From PALSA-1006 sp964532405 (GTDB lineage: Bacteria; Pseudomonadota; Gammaproteobacteria; Burkholderiales; Gallionellaceae), in contig CAZHIC010000010.1 of the NCBI GenBank assembly GCA_964532405.1, positions 1 to 64,000 on the forward strand: a stretch of DNA of 64,000 bases. Reading direction: 5' to 3'. Both the position numbers and the translations under genes were made by a program. Below the pieces are notes generated by a model. It had not been told where the DNA came from and searched no databases. It saw nothing but the letters and a program-made list of their open reading frames with translations. Positions 17,175 through 26,261 of this stretch are shown one piece after another. Numbering within the stretch: position 1 is the first letter of the stretch; the number at the start of each line of letters is the position of its first letter.

Positions 17175-18106
17175 TAGCGTGTCATAAAGCGGTTACCCGC
17201 CCTGATTTGAAAACCCTGCAAGAATTGCGCTACCGGCAATGCTTTTGCGTTCGGTCTCTGTAACACTTCCAGACTGAGCGCACCATGACCGCAAGCCACC
17301 ACCAGCGCATTTTTTTCCACCGCTAAAATCTCCCCCGGTTCGCCTGACATACCCTCACGAATGCTGGCCTGCCAAATCCTGATAATCGTGTCGTTTACAC
17401 AAGCACTCGCGCCCGGAAAAGGATTGTAGCCTCGCACCATGCGTTCAAGCTCCGCCGCTTCGCGTGTCCAGTCCAGTTGCGCCTCCTCTTTTGTCAGCTT
17501 GGCGGCATAAGTCGCCAGCTGGTTGTCCTGCGGAATAGCATTCAATTTGCCCTGCTCCAGCAGATCCAATGCTTCGGAAATGGCATTCGCCCCCAACCCG
17601 GCCAACTTGTCGTGCAGCGTGTCGGCGGTGTCTTTCTCTTCTATCGGGCAGGATTTTTTTAACAGCATATCCCCGGTATCCAGGCCGACATCCATCTGCA
17701 TGATGGTGATGCCGGTTTCTGCATCGCCCGCCAGAATCGCCCGCTGGATCGGCGCTGCTCCGCGCCAACGCGGCAACAGCGAGGCATGGATATTCAAACA
17801 GCCCAGACGGGGTATTTGCAGCACAGCTTGGGGCAGGATCAACCCATACGCGGCAACAACCATCAGGTCTGCCTGATAGACGGATAACTGTTGTTGAATC
17901 TCGGCGTTCTTTAGCGATACCGGCTGCAAAACCGGCAACCCGTTTTGCTCGGCCAACTGTTTCACCGGACTCGGCTTAAGCTGCATGCCGCGCCCCGCTG
18001 GCCGATCCGGCTGCGTCAATACGGCAACGACTTCAACCTGCTTTTGCAGCAAAGCCTTTAATGCTTTTTCTGCAAAGTGCGGAGTTCCTGCAAAAATTAT
18101 CTTCAA
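17174..18106 (-). CDS. fmt: Methionyl-tRNA formyltransferase
   Basis: A 310-residue enzyme that formylates Met-tRNA(fMet) using 10-formyltetrahydrofolate. The N-terminal catalytic domain shows MKIIFAGTPHFAEKAL, the conserved NIHASLLPRWRGAAPIQ (catalytic Asn and His) and DVGLDTGDML (catalytic Asp), followed by the C-terminal tRNA-binding domain. It is ten bases downstream of def and overlaps rsmB by one base, so def, fmt and rsmB are probably one transcript. Confidence 0.97.
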   Translation of the reverse strand: MKIIFAGTPHFAEKALKALLQKQVEVVAVLTQPDRPAGRGMQLKPSPVKQLAEQNGLPVLQPVSLKNAEIQQQLSVYQADLMVVAAYGLILPQAVLQIPRLGCLNIHASLLPRWRGAAPIQRAILAGDAETGITIMQMDVGLDTGDMLLKKSCPIEEKDTADTLHDKLAGLGANAISEALDLLEQGKLNAIPQDNQLATYAAKLTKEEAQLDWTREAAELERMVRGYNPFPGASACVNDTIIRIWQASIREGMSGEPGEILAVEKNALVVACGHGALSLEVLQRPNAKALPVAQFLQGFQIRAGNRFMTR

Positions 18107-18116
18107 AATATTCCCA

Positions 18117-18620
18117 TCAGAAAGTCTCGCGCAGACGCTTCTTTAATTTGTTGCGGATACGGACTTGCTTCAAATGCGAGAGACGCTCGACAAAGACCTT
18201 GCCCTGCAAGTGATCCATTTCATGCTGGATACACACCGACAGAAGGCCTTCCGCATCCAAAACGAACTCCTCCCCCTTGGCATTTAATGCCCGTACAGTG
18301 ATTTTCTCGGCACGCTCCACCTTGTCGTAAATTCCCGGAACAGACAAACATCCCTCTTCGCATTTGCTTTCGCCGCTGCTGGCGAGCAATTCCGGATTGA
18401 TAAGCACCAGCAACTCGTCGTGCGTCTCCGACACATCGATAACAATAAGCTGCTGATGAACGTCCAGCTGTGTCGCGGCCAATCCGACTCCCGGTGCGGC
18501 ATACATGGTTTCTGCCATATCCGAGATCAGTTTACGGGTCGCACCCGTAATGGACTCTATTTTTTTTGCGACCTTGTGCAAACGTTCGTCGGGATACTGA
18601 AGTATATGTAGGATTGCCAT
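18117..18620 (-). CDS. def: Peptide deformylase
   Basis: A 167-residue metal-dependent enzyme removing the formyl group from nascent chains. All three family motifs are intact: GVGLAATQ (motif 1), EEGCLSVPG with the metal-binding Cys (motif 2), and QHEMDHLQG with the two metal-binding His and catalytic Glu (motif 3). First gene of the def-fmt-rsmB run and divergent from the LysM gene. Which copy this is, if the genome has several, cannot be told. Confidence 0.97.
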   Translation of the reverse strand: MAILHILQYPDERLHKVAKKIESITGATRKLISDMAETMYAAPGVGLAATQLDVHQQLIVIDVSETHDELLVLINPELLASSGESKCEEGCLSVPGIYDKVERAEKITVRALNAKGEEFVLDAEGLLSVCIQHEMDHLQGKVFVERLSHLKQVRIRNKLKKRLRETF

Positions 18621-18709
18621 AAAAGCTTGCTAATTTAAGTGACTAGATGCAGAATTTAAACGCGTGTGCAAACGTCGCACCGCATTCTATTTACTTTGTT
18701 GGGGTTTTC

Positions 18710-19771
18710 ATGCGCAAGATTATATCGCTGATTTGTCTTCTGTTGCCCATTCTCACTTATGCCGACACGCTGGAAATACGCGAAAATGCTCCCGACCGCC
18801 ATGTTGTGGTCAAGGGCGACACATTGTGGGATATTTCAGCCAAGTTTTTCAAAGACCCGTGGAAATGGCAACAAATCTGGGGGCTGAACAAAGACACCAT
18901 CAAAGATCCCCATTGGATTTATCCCGGCGATGTCGTAATGCTTGATCGCGCGACAGGAACCCTGCGCATCGGTGACGCGCCTCAACAAGCCGCCGTTTCG
19001 GAATCCACCGCTACCGTTCCGGTTGACGAAATCGTGAAACTTTCTCCCCGTGCACGCGAAGTACCTAGCGAGCGCAATTCGATACCGGTTATTCCCTTGA
19101 ACGCAATCGGCCCTTTTCTCGGCAAGCCGTTGGTAGTCGAAGATGCCGACCTGTCTTCCGCACCGACAATCGTGGGAACCTATGAGCATCGCGAGTTATT
19201 GAGCACCAATGATGTCGCTTATGTAAAAAACATGCCCTCCAATAAAGGTACGCAATGGCAGATTTATCGCCCCGGCAAAACATTCATCGACCCGGATACG
19301 GAAGAAGTGCTCGGGCACGAAGTGAACTATCTGGGAGATGCGGTTGTAGAAAAATTTGCCCCCGTCAGCGAACTTAGAATTACAAGAGCCACGTTCGAGA
19401 TTGGGAAGGGTGATCATTTTGCGCTGCCCACAGAAGTATTCCCCAACAGCTTTGAACCGCATGCACCCAACACTAATATCGTGGCAACAGTCATCTCCAT
19501 TTACGGTGGCATGGACCAAGCCAGTCAAAATACCGTTATCACCCTCAACAAGGGAAAACGCGACGGCCTTGAAAACGGGCATGTGTTGGCCTTGTACCAA
19601 AAGGGCGAGGTATTAAAAGGCGGGCATGTTTTCAAACGCAGTAACGTCGCTCTTCCCGATGTGCGCTATGGATTGGTGTTCGTGTTTCGTACCTTCCACA
19701 AAGTTTCCTACGCGCTGGTGTTGCAAACCCGTTTACCTGTACAACTGCTAGATACCGCTCAAACCCCTTAA
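18710..19771 (+). CDS. Exported LysM-domain protein
   Basis: A 353-residue protein starting at ATG 18710, chosen because a short signal peptide follows (MRKIISLICLLLPILTYA). The LysM domain lies at about residues 30-80 (HVVVKGDTLWDISAKFF, then WIYPGDVVML), which binds peptidoglycan. The remaining 270 residues are a family-specific C-terminal part including GKRDGLENGHVLALYQKG. Related proteins commonly sit directly upstream of dprA in betaproteobacteria, as here (4 bases before it). It is probably periplasmic and attached to the cell wall; its exact role is unknown. Confidence 0.88.
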   Translation: MRKIISLICLLLPILTYADTLEIRENAPDRHVVVKGDTLWDISAKFFKDPWKWQQIWGLNKDTIKDPHWIYPGDVVMLDRATGTLRIGDAPQQAAVSESTATVPVDEIVKLSPRAREVPSERNSIPVIPLNAIGPFLGKPLVVEDADLSSAPTIVGTYEHRELLSTNDVAYVKNMPSNKGTQWQIYRPGKTFIDPDTEEVLGHEVNYLGDAVVEKFAPVSELRITRATFEIGKGDHFALPTEVFPNSFEPHAPNTNIVATVISIYGGMDQASQNTVITLNKGKRDGLENGHVLALYQKGEVLKGGHVFKRSNVALPDVRYGLVFVFRTFHKVSYALVLQTRLPVQLLDTAQTP

Positions 19772-19775
19772 CCCT

Positions 19776-20849
19776 ATGGCTCTCGACGCAACGCTGGCGT
19801 CTTGGCTTACCCTGGGCCAGATTCCGGGCTTGGGCAACGAAGGTTTGCGGCGATTGCTGCAAACCTTCGGCTCGCCGGAAGCGGTGCTTCTCGCATCACC
19901 CTCAGCACTTGCTCGCATCGTTAAGCCTGCCGTCGCTCATGCCATCGCGCAGGACATTGACGATGAAGCGCACCTGATCACCGAAACCTGGCTGAGCGAC
20001 CCGCTCAACCATATTTTAAGCATCGCCGATGCCGCTTACCCGCAGGCCTTGCTCAATATTCCCGACCCGCCATTTTTGCTGTTTGTAAAAGGGCGCACCG
20101 ACCTGCTCAACGTTCCCGCGCTCGCTATCGTCGGCAGCCGCAACCCCACCCCACAGGGATTGCGCAATGCCGAAGCCTTCGCCCAGACAGCCAGTGAAGC
20201 CGCGCTGTGCATCGTCAGCGGTATGGCGCACGGTATCGATGCGGCCGCGCATCTCGGCGGTCTGCGCGGAAAAAGCGCCAGCATTGCTATCGTGGGTACC
20301 GGTCTGGATAAAGTCTATCCCTCCGCGAATCGGGAATTGGCGCATCAGTTGGCGCTGCACGGAGCCATCGTTTCCGAATTCCCGCTTGGCACGCCGCCGC
20401 TGCCCGCCAATTTTCCCAGACGCAATCGCATCATCAGCGGCCTGAGTCTGGGCTGTCTCGTGGTTGAGGCCTCTTTGCAAAGCGGCTCGCTGATTACCGC
20501 ACGCATGGCCCTCGAACAAGGGCGCGATGTGTTTGCCATTCCCGGCTCGATCCATTCGCCCCAGTCCAAAGGCTGTCATGCCTTAATCAAACAGGGGGCA
20601 AAATTAGTGGAATGCGCGCAGGATATTCTTGAGGAATTGAATTACGAATCTATAGCAGCAACATCCGCTCTGCCAGACTCACCGGAACATGACTTATTTG
20701 CCCATTTAAGTTTTGATCCGACCGATTTGGACAGCTTATCGCAACGTAGCGGCTTGACGATAGCCTCGCTATCCGCCATTCTGTTACAGCTTGAATTAGA
20801 TGGGTGCATTGCAACCCTACCCGGCGGCCTTTATCAACGCATTGTTTAA
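19776..20849 (+). CDS. dprA: DNA-processing protein DprA
   Basis: A 357-residue protein that binds incoming single-stranded DNA and loads RecA in natural transformation. The Rossmann core is clear: LAIVGSRNPTPQGLRNA, CIVSGMAHGIDAAAH, TGLDKVYPSANREL and GLSLGCLVVEASLQSGSLIT. A C-terminal winged-helix-like region (LSQRSGLTIASLSAILLQLELDG) follows. It follows the LysM gene by four bases and precedes smg and topA, an order shared by many beta- and gammaproteobacteria. Presence of dprA alone does not show that the organism is competent. Confidence 0.95.
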   Translation: MALDATLASWLTLGQIPGLGNEGLRRLLQTFGSPEAVLLASPSALARIVKPAVAHAIAQDIDDEAHLITETWLSDPLNHILSIADAAYPQALLNIPDPPFLLFVKGRTDLLNVPALAIVGSRNPTPQGLRNAEAFAQTASEAALCIVSGMAHGIDAAAHLGGLRGKSASIAIVGTGLDKVYPSANRELAHQLALHGAIVSEFPLGTPPLPANFPRRNRIISGLSLGCLVVEASLQSGSLITARMALEQGRDVFAIPGSIHSPQSKGCHALIKQGAKLVECAQDILEELNYESIAATSALPDSPEHDLFAHLSFDPTDLDSLSQRSGLTIASLSAILLQLELDGCIATLPGGLYQRIV

Positions 20850-20868
20850 ATTAGATAATTGAGGCCAC

Positions 20869-21324
20869 ATGTTCGATATTCTTATTTTTTTGTTTGAAAG
20901 CTATTTTAACGCGGGCAGTTATCCCGACGCGGATAAGCTCACCGTCAAATTAAACGCGGCAGGTTTTGAAGAAGAAGACATCACGCAAGCGGTTGCTTGG
21001 CTCTCCGGTCTGCGCCAGCTGTCTTTAAGCGATTATCCTGCTGCCATCAACCAAAGCGGCTCGCGTTGTTTTGCCGATCTTGAACGCCAGAGGATCAGCC
21101 TCGATGGCTTGCGCTTCATCTCTTTTTTGGAACAAAACAAAATGATCTCGCCTATAGAACGCGAAATGATTATTGACCGCGCTGTCGCGCTGGGACGCGA
21201 AAATCTGTCATTGGACAAAGTTAAACTGATCGCGCTGATGGTGCTTTGGAATCAGCATGAAGACTTGGATCCTCTGATCATCGAGGATCTGCTTACTCCG
21301 GCCAACTCGGCACAACTACACTAA
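20869..21324 (+). CDS. smg: Smg family protein (DUF494)
   Basis: A 151-residue acidic protein opening MFDILIFLFESYF and carrying the family block GFEEEDITQAVAWLSGL and ISPIEREMIIDRAVAL. Smg proteins are conserved between dprA and topA in proteobacteria, as here, but their biochemical role is not established. There is no signal peptide or membrane segment. It is 19 bases after dprA and 20 bases before topA, so probably co-transcribed. Confidence 0.93.
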   Translation: MFDILIFLFESYFNAGSYPDADKLTVKLNAAGFEEEDITQAVAWLSGLRQLSLSDYPAAINQSGSRCFADLERQRISLDGLRFISFLEQNKMISPIEREMIIDRAVALGRENLSLDKVKLIALMVLWNQHEDLDPLIIEDLLTPANSAQLH

Positions 21325-21344
21325 ATTCAGGCATCCAGTCCAGT

Positions 21345-24032
21345 ATGGCAAAAACTCTACTCATCGTCGAATCTCCGGCTAAAGCCAAGACGCTCATGAA
21401 ATATCTCGGCAAGGATTTTGAGGTGCTGGCCTCCTACGGTCATGTGCGCGATCTGGTGCCGAAGAACGGTGCGGTCGATACCGAGAATGGTTATGCGATG
21501 AACTACGAGACCATCGCGCGCAACAGCAAACATGTGGATGCCATCGCCAAGGCCGCCGCCGAAGCCGACAACATCCTGCTCGCGCCCGACCCGGATAGGG
21601 AAGGGGAGGCCATCGCCTGGCATATTTCCGAGTTGCTGAAAGGTAAGCGCGCACTCAAAGGCAAGAAGATGCAGCGCGTGGTTTTTTACGAGATCACCGA
21701 GTCGGCCGTGAAAGAAGCGGTCGCTCACCCTCGCGAGATCGCCATGCCGCTGGTGAATGCGCAACAGGCGCGCCGCGCCTTGGATTATCTGGTGGGCTTC
21801 AATTTGTCGCCGCTATTGTGGCGCAAGATTCGTCCCGGCTTGTCTGCGGGTCGCGTGCAAAGCCCCGCGTTGCGCCTGATCGTCGAGCGTGAGCTGGAGA
21901 TTGAAAAGTTCAAGAGCCAGGAATATTGGTCGGTGCATCTGGATACCCAGAAGAACACTACCCCGTTCACCGCCAAGCTGTTTCAATATCAGGGCAAGAA
22001 GCTGGAACAACTCAGCATCGGCAGTCAGCAGGAATACGACGCCATCCACGCCAAGCTCAACGATGCCAAGCTGCCCCCAAAAGTGGTGCGTGTCGAAAAG
22101 AAAGGCAAGCAGCGTAACGCCGCCGCGCCGTTCACCACCTCCACCTTGCAACAGGAGGCCGTGCGCAAGCTGGGCATGACTTCCGATCGCACCATGCGCA
22201 CCGCGCAATCGCTGTATGAGGGCGTGGACATCGGCGGCGAGACTGTCGGTTTGATCTCCTACATGCGTACCGACTCGGTGTCGCTGGCGAACGAAGCTGT
22301 GGCGGAAATTCGCGGTTATATAAGCGACAACTTTTCTGCCGAATACCTGCCGGCCAAGCAACCTACCTTCAAGAGCAAGACCAAGAATGCGCAGGAATCG
22401 CACGAAGCGATCCGCCCGACCTCGATTTTGCGCACTCCGGACGTCATGCGCGAGCATCTCAACATCGACCAATTGCGTCTGTACGAGATGATATGGAAGC
22501 GCACACTAGCGTGCCAAATGGCGCCAGCGCGCTTTGACACCGTGAGTGTGGACATACGTCTGTCCAGTGACGACACCCTGTTCCGCGCCTCCGGCCAAAC
22601 CTTGGTATTCCCCGGCTTCATCGGTGTGTACATGGAAGACGTGGACGATGCCGAAGAAGAAGACAGCACCAAACTGCCGCCGCTGGCGGAAGGCGATGTG
22701 CTAACGATTGACAAACTTTACGGCGAGCAGCACTTCACCCAGCCTCCGCCGCGCTTCTCGGAAGCCAGCTTGGTGAAGTCGCTGGAAGAGTACGGCATCG
22801 GCCGTCCTTCCACTTACGCCACCATTATTTCCACGCTGCAAGCACGCGAATACGCCACGCTCGACAAGAAACGCTTCATGCCTACCGACGTGGGCCGCGT
22901 GGTGATCAAGTTCCTCACCGAGCACTTCACGCGCTACGTGGACTACGATTTCACCGCCAATCTGGAAGACGAGCTGGATGAAGTGTCCGAAGGCAAGCGC
23001 GACTGGATCGGCGTGATGGATGCGTTCTGGAAAGGATTTTCCGGCCTCATCAAAGAAAAAACCAACATCGAACGTCCGGTGGAGTTGATCGACGAAGCCT
23101 GCCCGGATTGCGGCAAACCGCTCGCCAAGAAACTCAGCCGTTACGGCAGCTTCATTAGCTGCACCAATTATCCCGAGTGTAAGTACAAACGCAGCCTCAG
23201 CGGCGAATCGCAGGACGATGCCGCCGCGCGGGTGGAGATGGGCGTACATCCCGACACGCAACAAGCCGTATTGCTGCTGAAAGGCCCCTACGGTCATTAT
23301 GTGCAGCTGGGCGAAGTGGAGGAGGGCGCCAAGACCAAACCCAAGCGCGTGTCGTGGCCCAAGGAAATGCCGGTCGATCAGGCCGATTTGGCCAGCGCGC
23401 TGAAGCTGCTGTCGCTACCGCGCGACCTCGGCCTGCACCCGGAAACCAACAAAAAAGTCATCGTCAACATCGGCCGCTTCGGCCCGTATGTCGGCCATGA
23501 CGGCAAATTCAAATCCATCCCGCGCACCGACAGCATTTTCGACATCACGCTGGAACGCGCCGTGGAACTGCTGGCGCAAGCGCGCGACGGCAACACCGTT
23601 TTGCGCACGCTGGGCGATCACCCGGAAGACAAAGCCAGCGTCGAGATATGCAGCGGTCGCTACGGCCCTTATGCCCGCCACGGCAAGGTCAACGCCACAC
23701 TGCCCAAGGGAGTGTCGCCGGACGACATCACGCTTGCAGAAGCACTGGAGTTGATCGCCGCAAAAGCAGCGAAGGGCCCAACCGGAAAGCCTTCGCGCAA
23801 ACCTGCCGCAAAAACCAAGGCCGCAACTAAAACAACCAAGACAAAAGCGAAACCCAAAGCTAAGGCCGAACCCAAAGCCAAGGCTGAACCAAAGGTTGCT
23901 AAAGAAGCGGTGAAAAAGCCTGCTGCGAAGAAAGTAGCCAAGCCTGCCGTGAAAAAAGCTGCTGTCGCCAAGGTTGCCAAGCCTGCCGCGAAGAAACCAG
24001 CGGCAAAGAAGGTTGTAAAGAGTAAGGCTTAG
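21345..24032 (+). CDS. topA: DNA topoisomerase I
   Basis: An 895-residue type IA topoisomerase that relaxes negative supercoils. The Toprim domain begins LLIVESPAKAKTLMKYLG with the acidic DPDREGEAIAWH; the catalytic Tyr306 lies in GLISYMRTDS. A four-cysteine zinc finger (CPDCGKPLAKK...CTNYPECKY) is at about 585-615, followed by zinc-finger-like repeats without cysteines (KVIVNIGRFGPYVGHDGKF). The last 80 residues are a histone-H1-like tail made of Lys, Ala and Pro (PKAKAEPKAKAEPK, KKPAAKKV), likely a nonspecific DNA-binding region. Ends the dprA-smg-topA run. Confidence 0.97.
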   Translation: MAKTLLIVESPAKAKTLMKYLGKDFEVLASYGHVRDLVPKNGAVDTENGYAMNYETIARNSKHVDAIAKAAAEADNILLAPDPDREGEAIAWHISELLKGKRALKGKKMQRVVFYEITESAVKEAVAHPREIAMPLVNAQQARRALDYLVGFNLSPLLWRKIRPGLSAGRVQSPALRLIVERELEIEKFKSQEYWSVHLDTQKNTTPFTAKLFQYQGKKLEQLSIGSQQEYDAIHAKLNDAKLPPKVVRVEKKGKQRNAAAPFTTSTLQQEAVRKLGMTSDRTMRTAQSLYEGVDIGGETVGLISYMRTDSVSLANEAVAEIRGYISDNFSAEYLPAKQPTFKSKTKNAQESHEAIRPTSILRTPDVMREHLNIDQLRLYEMIWKRTLACQMAPARFDTVSVDIRLSSDDTLFRASGQTLVFPGFIGVYMEDVDDAEEEDSTKLPPLAEGDVLTIDKLYGEQHFTQPPPRFSEASLVKSLEEYGIGRPSTYATIISTLQAREYATLDKKRFMPTDVGRVVIKFLTEHFTRYVDYDFTANLEDELDEVSEGKRDWIGVMDAFWKGFSGLIKEKTNIERPVELIDEACPDCGKPLAKKLSRYGSFISCTNYPECKYKRSLSGESQDDAAARVEMGVHPDTQQAVLLLKGPYGHYVQLGEVEEGAKTKPKRVSWPKEMPVDQADLASALKLLSLPRDLGLHPETNKKVIVNIGRFGPYVGHDGKFKSIPRTDSIFDITLERAVELLAQARDGNTVLRTLGDHPEDKASVEICSGRYGPYARHGKVNATLPKGVSPDDITLAEALELIAAKAAKGPTGKPSRKPAAKTKAATKTTKTKAKPKAKAEPKAKAEPKVAKEAVKKPAAKKVAKPAVKKAAVAKVAKPAAKKPAAKKVVKSKA

Positions 24033-24095
24033 TTTTCACCCTCTCTCCAACCCAACCCCTTGCCACACGCCTTTTGTGCGACTGTGGCGCGTTTT

Positions 24096-24125
24096 ATAAG
24101 GCCTGCTCTGCAGGCCTTATGTTTA
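24096..24125 (+). terminator. Hairpin downstream of topA, probable terminator
   Basis: Perfect 11-bp stem ATAAGGCCTGC-TCT-GCAGGCCTTAT at 24096-24120, then GTTTATT. The T tract is short, so termination strength is uncertain, but it lies about 65 bases after the topA stop and before the convergent gene, where a terminator is expected. Confidence 0.65.
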
Positions 24126-24192
24126 TTGGGTTACAGGATAATATTGCTGCTTATTTAAGTATAAATCGAGTCTTACTTGAAGTCTCATTAAA

Positions 24193-25023
24193 TTATTTTT
24201 CAGTTGCCTCAATGTATTTTGTCAATATATCGCCAAATTGCTCAAGCTCTTCTGGACTAGTTTGTTCTATATATCGGTATAAAAACTCTGCCGCTTTTTG
24301 CTTATTATTTTCGGAAATTGTGTTTAATATTTTATAACTCTTTAACCACGATTTTAAAGTAGCTTTTACTCTTGGACTTTTCCCTTCTCTATCCAAAAAT
24401 TTATCAAACGATTCTAAAAAAAGTATTCTATTGCTTTTTTGTCGAGGTTTTTGAACCGCTTTAATTGCAGGACTTAAAACAACTGTAAGGCTTTCTTGCT
24501 CAGGTTTAACGGTTTCCTCAACACTAATTATTTTAGGGGAAATAATAATTTCATTTTTTAGAATTTCGTTCCAATGTCCATGCGGCTTTCTACTGTTTAT
24601 CTCTTCTTTTGTTGACTGTATTCTTTGTTTAAGTTTCTCAACAGAAGTTGTCGTCCATTTTTCATTACTCCGCACCGATTTATTTAATAAGGCTTCTTGA
24701 ATATTCAAAATACGACCGAGCGCAGCGATTGTTTTTGTATTATTTCCTGCATTTCTTATTTGCCCAATTTCGCTTGTTTTTTGCCAGCCGAATCTATCTA
24801 TCCAATCCCTTTCAAGTCCATTTAGTGATTTCTCGCTAAGATTTTCGAGGTGCCTGTGATATAAATTCCAACGATTTGTAAAATATAGCCCAATCCAAAA
24901 AGTACAAACAGATAACACTGCAATGTGAGGTGGAATAGTTCCATTTGGTAATTTTGACAACTTAAAAATGACGAAAATAAAAATACAATAAGCAAGCAAA
25001 TACCGTCCAAAAATACTATACAT
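24193..25023 (-). CDS. Unrecognised membrane protein, AT-rich (276 residues)
   Basis: Not recognised. Two hydrophobic helices at about residues 7-23 and 33-49 (LLAYCIFIFVIF and HIAVLSVCTFWIGLYF) are followed by a long hydrophilic, probably cytoplasmic part rich in Lys, Glu, Asn and Ile with helical stretches (SVEKLKQRIQSTKEEINSR) and ending in YRYIEQTSPEELEQFGDILTKYIEATEK. The gene is visibly richer in A and T than its neighbours topA and gyrB, which suggests horizontal acquisition. It lies 55 bases downstream of another accessory gene on the same strand and convergent with topA. No function is proposed. Confidence 0.7.
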   Translation of the reverse strand: MYSIFGRYLLAYCIFIFVIFKLSKLPNGTIPPHIAVLSVCTFWIGLYFTNRWNLYHRHLENLSEKSLNGLERDWIDRFGWQKTSEIGQIRNAGNNTKTIAALGRILNIQEALLNKSVRSNEKWTTTSVEKLKQRIQSTKEEINSRKPHGHWNEILKNEIIISPKIISVEETVKPEQESLTVVLSPAIKAVQKPRQKSNRILFLESFDKFLDREGKSPRVKATLKSWLKSYKILNTISENNKQKAAEFLYRYIEQTSPEELEQFGDILTKYIEATEK

Positions 25024-25078
25024 TTTTTAGGTTTTCCCCGTCATTTCGTTGGGTTGGGTCTACGGCTGCAAACATGAA

Positions 25079-26155
25079 CTATGTGACCCCCAGTGTGCGT
25101 TTGAGTTGGCCTCGATGTTCAACGTATTCCTCCCATGACTGACATGCATTTGAAAGCATGTCAGTCAGGATGGTAAAGGCATACCCCTGCAACTCACGAA
25201 ACAGTGAGGTGCGTTCCTTAAAGCTAGGGAGTAATTCTGGAAGCAACTTTCCGTTATGAACGATAAGAGTTCTAAGTCCGAGTTGCTTGCCCGACTTATC
25301 TTCGATCGAGGTAAAGACGCGGAATCGCTCACATAAGCTCAGATAGCTTGCCTTATCACGAGCGCAATGGCAGGCAATGTCGCCTTTAATTTTTTTCCAG
25401 TTTTGATATTCGTCAGGACTTGCTAGAAACTCAAAGAGCGTCATTATTCGGATGAATTTGATGGTTTCGTTCGACGAGTTCAGCGCCTCTGAATACAGCG
25501 AAAGTCCGTGGAGCACTACACCCGCGACATCCCCGTCGTTAGGGCTTGGAAGCGCCAATAGTGGGTTAGTGTCGAGCTCTAGCCCAAGCCCACGGACAAT
25601 TACCGAACTTTCGACAGCCGCGCCGGCGATTAAGTAGCTTTCGTGATCTTCTGGTGAATACAGCAATGCTCCAAGGTACTCTCCCGAGCCTTCCCATGAA
25701 CCGATTTGACCGGGCAGGGTATTTGGTAGATCGAGCCGACAGTAGAACAAGCGAATAATATCAAGCGCCCGCTCTGCTTTTGATGACAAGAGCTTTAGCA
25801 ATGATATGTCATCCTCGTGATTCGCCTCAAGAAACTCGTCCCAATCAATCTCAACTTCAACGTTGAAGGCGACTAACGGAGAGTTGATCAGAACTTCAAG
25901 ATCAAATCCTGTTAGGGACGTTGATACTTCACGTAGATCCTGTCCTTCAAGTGCGATTACATCCGTTCTTTCACCGACACCCTCAAGAGTCCTGTTAGGG
26001 ATTGGCCGCAGTAACTTCAGATCAATTGATCTAGGCGGAAAGAAATAGAAACCATCAATTTCGAAAGGCTCATAGAATAACAGCCGAGTTAAAGGCATCA
26101 CGACAAGCCTTTTCTTACTCGGATTCGTCATCAAATCGAAAAAGAGTTCACGCAT
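25079..26155 (-). CDS. Unrecognised protein with HEPN-like R-x4-H motif
   Basis: A predicted soluble protein of 358 residues from ATG 26155. A longer reading from 26236 exists but would begin inside the gyrB terminator, so the shorter start is preferred. The C-terminal third has GLRTLIVHNGKLLPEL, where Arg295 and His300 form R-x4-H in a helical context, the pattern of HEPN-type RNase domains (Apea-like group). The rest has no motif I know: it is acidic, with FDLEVLINSPLVAFNVEVEID and LDIIRLFYCRLDLPN. It sits between topA and gyrB with the AT-rich membrane gene, both outside the usual core order, so the two look like an inserted accessory unit. A toxin or defence role is only an inference. Confidence 0.65.
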   Translation of the reverse strand: MRELFFDLMTNPSKKRLVVMPLTRLLFYEPFEIDGFYFFPPRSIDLKLLRPIPNRTLEGVGERTDVIALEGQDLREVSTSLTGFDLEVLINSPLVAFNVEVEIDWDEFLEANHEDDISLLKLLSSKAERALDIIRLFYCRLDLPNTLPGQIGSWEGSGEYLGALLYSPEDHESYLIAGAAVESSVIVRGLGLELDTNPLLALPSPNDGDVAGVVLHGLSLYSEALNSSNETIKFIRIMTLFEFLASPDEYQNWKKIKGDIACHCARDKASYLSLCERFRVFTSIEDKSGKQLGLRTLIVHNGKLLPELLPSFKERTSLFRELQGYAFTILTDMLSNACQSWEEYVEHRGQLKRTLGVT

Positions 26156-26192
26156 TGGCTCGCTAGTAGGCCCAACGTAAAGTAGACTCCCT

Positions 26193-26224
26193 AAAAAATG
26201 CCTCGAAAAGCAATTTCGAGGCAC
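26193..26224 (-). terminator. Intrinsic terminator downstream of gyrB
   Basis: Read on the minus strand: TGCCTCGAAA-TTGCT-TTTCGAGGCA followed by TTTTTT. The stem is perfect and the T tract is strong. It lies about 40 bases after the gyrB stop and ends the dnaA-dnaN-gyrB unit; it also argues that the accessory gene beyond it has its own start after this point. Confidence 0.85.
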
Positions 26225-26261
26225 ACCAACAGGCATCTATTCCACAATGCCTAATGCCTTT

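Noticed and set aside
26156..26236. Longer N-terminus of the HEPN-like gene
   Set aside because: Begins inside the gyrB terminator hairpin; ATG 26155 beyond the terminator is more plausible.
26165..26240. GGCCCAACGTAAAG next to gyrB, resembling the edge of an attC
   Set aside because: No matching second box or complementary arm; explained better by the gyrB terminator and chance.
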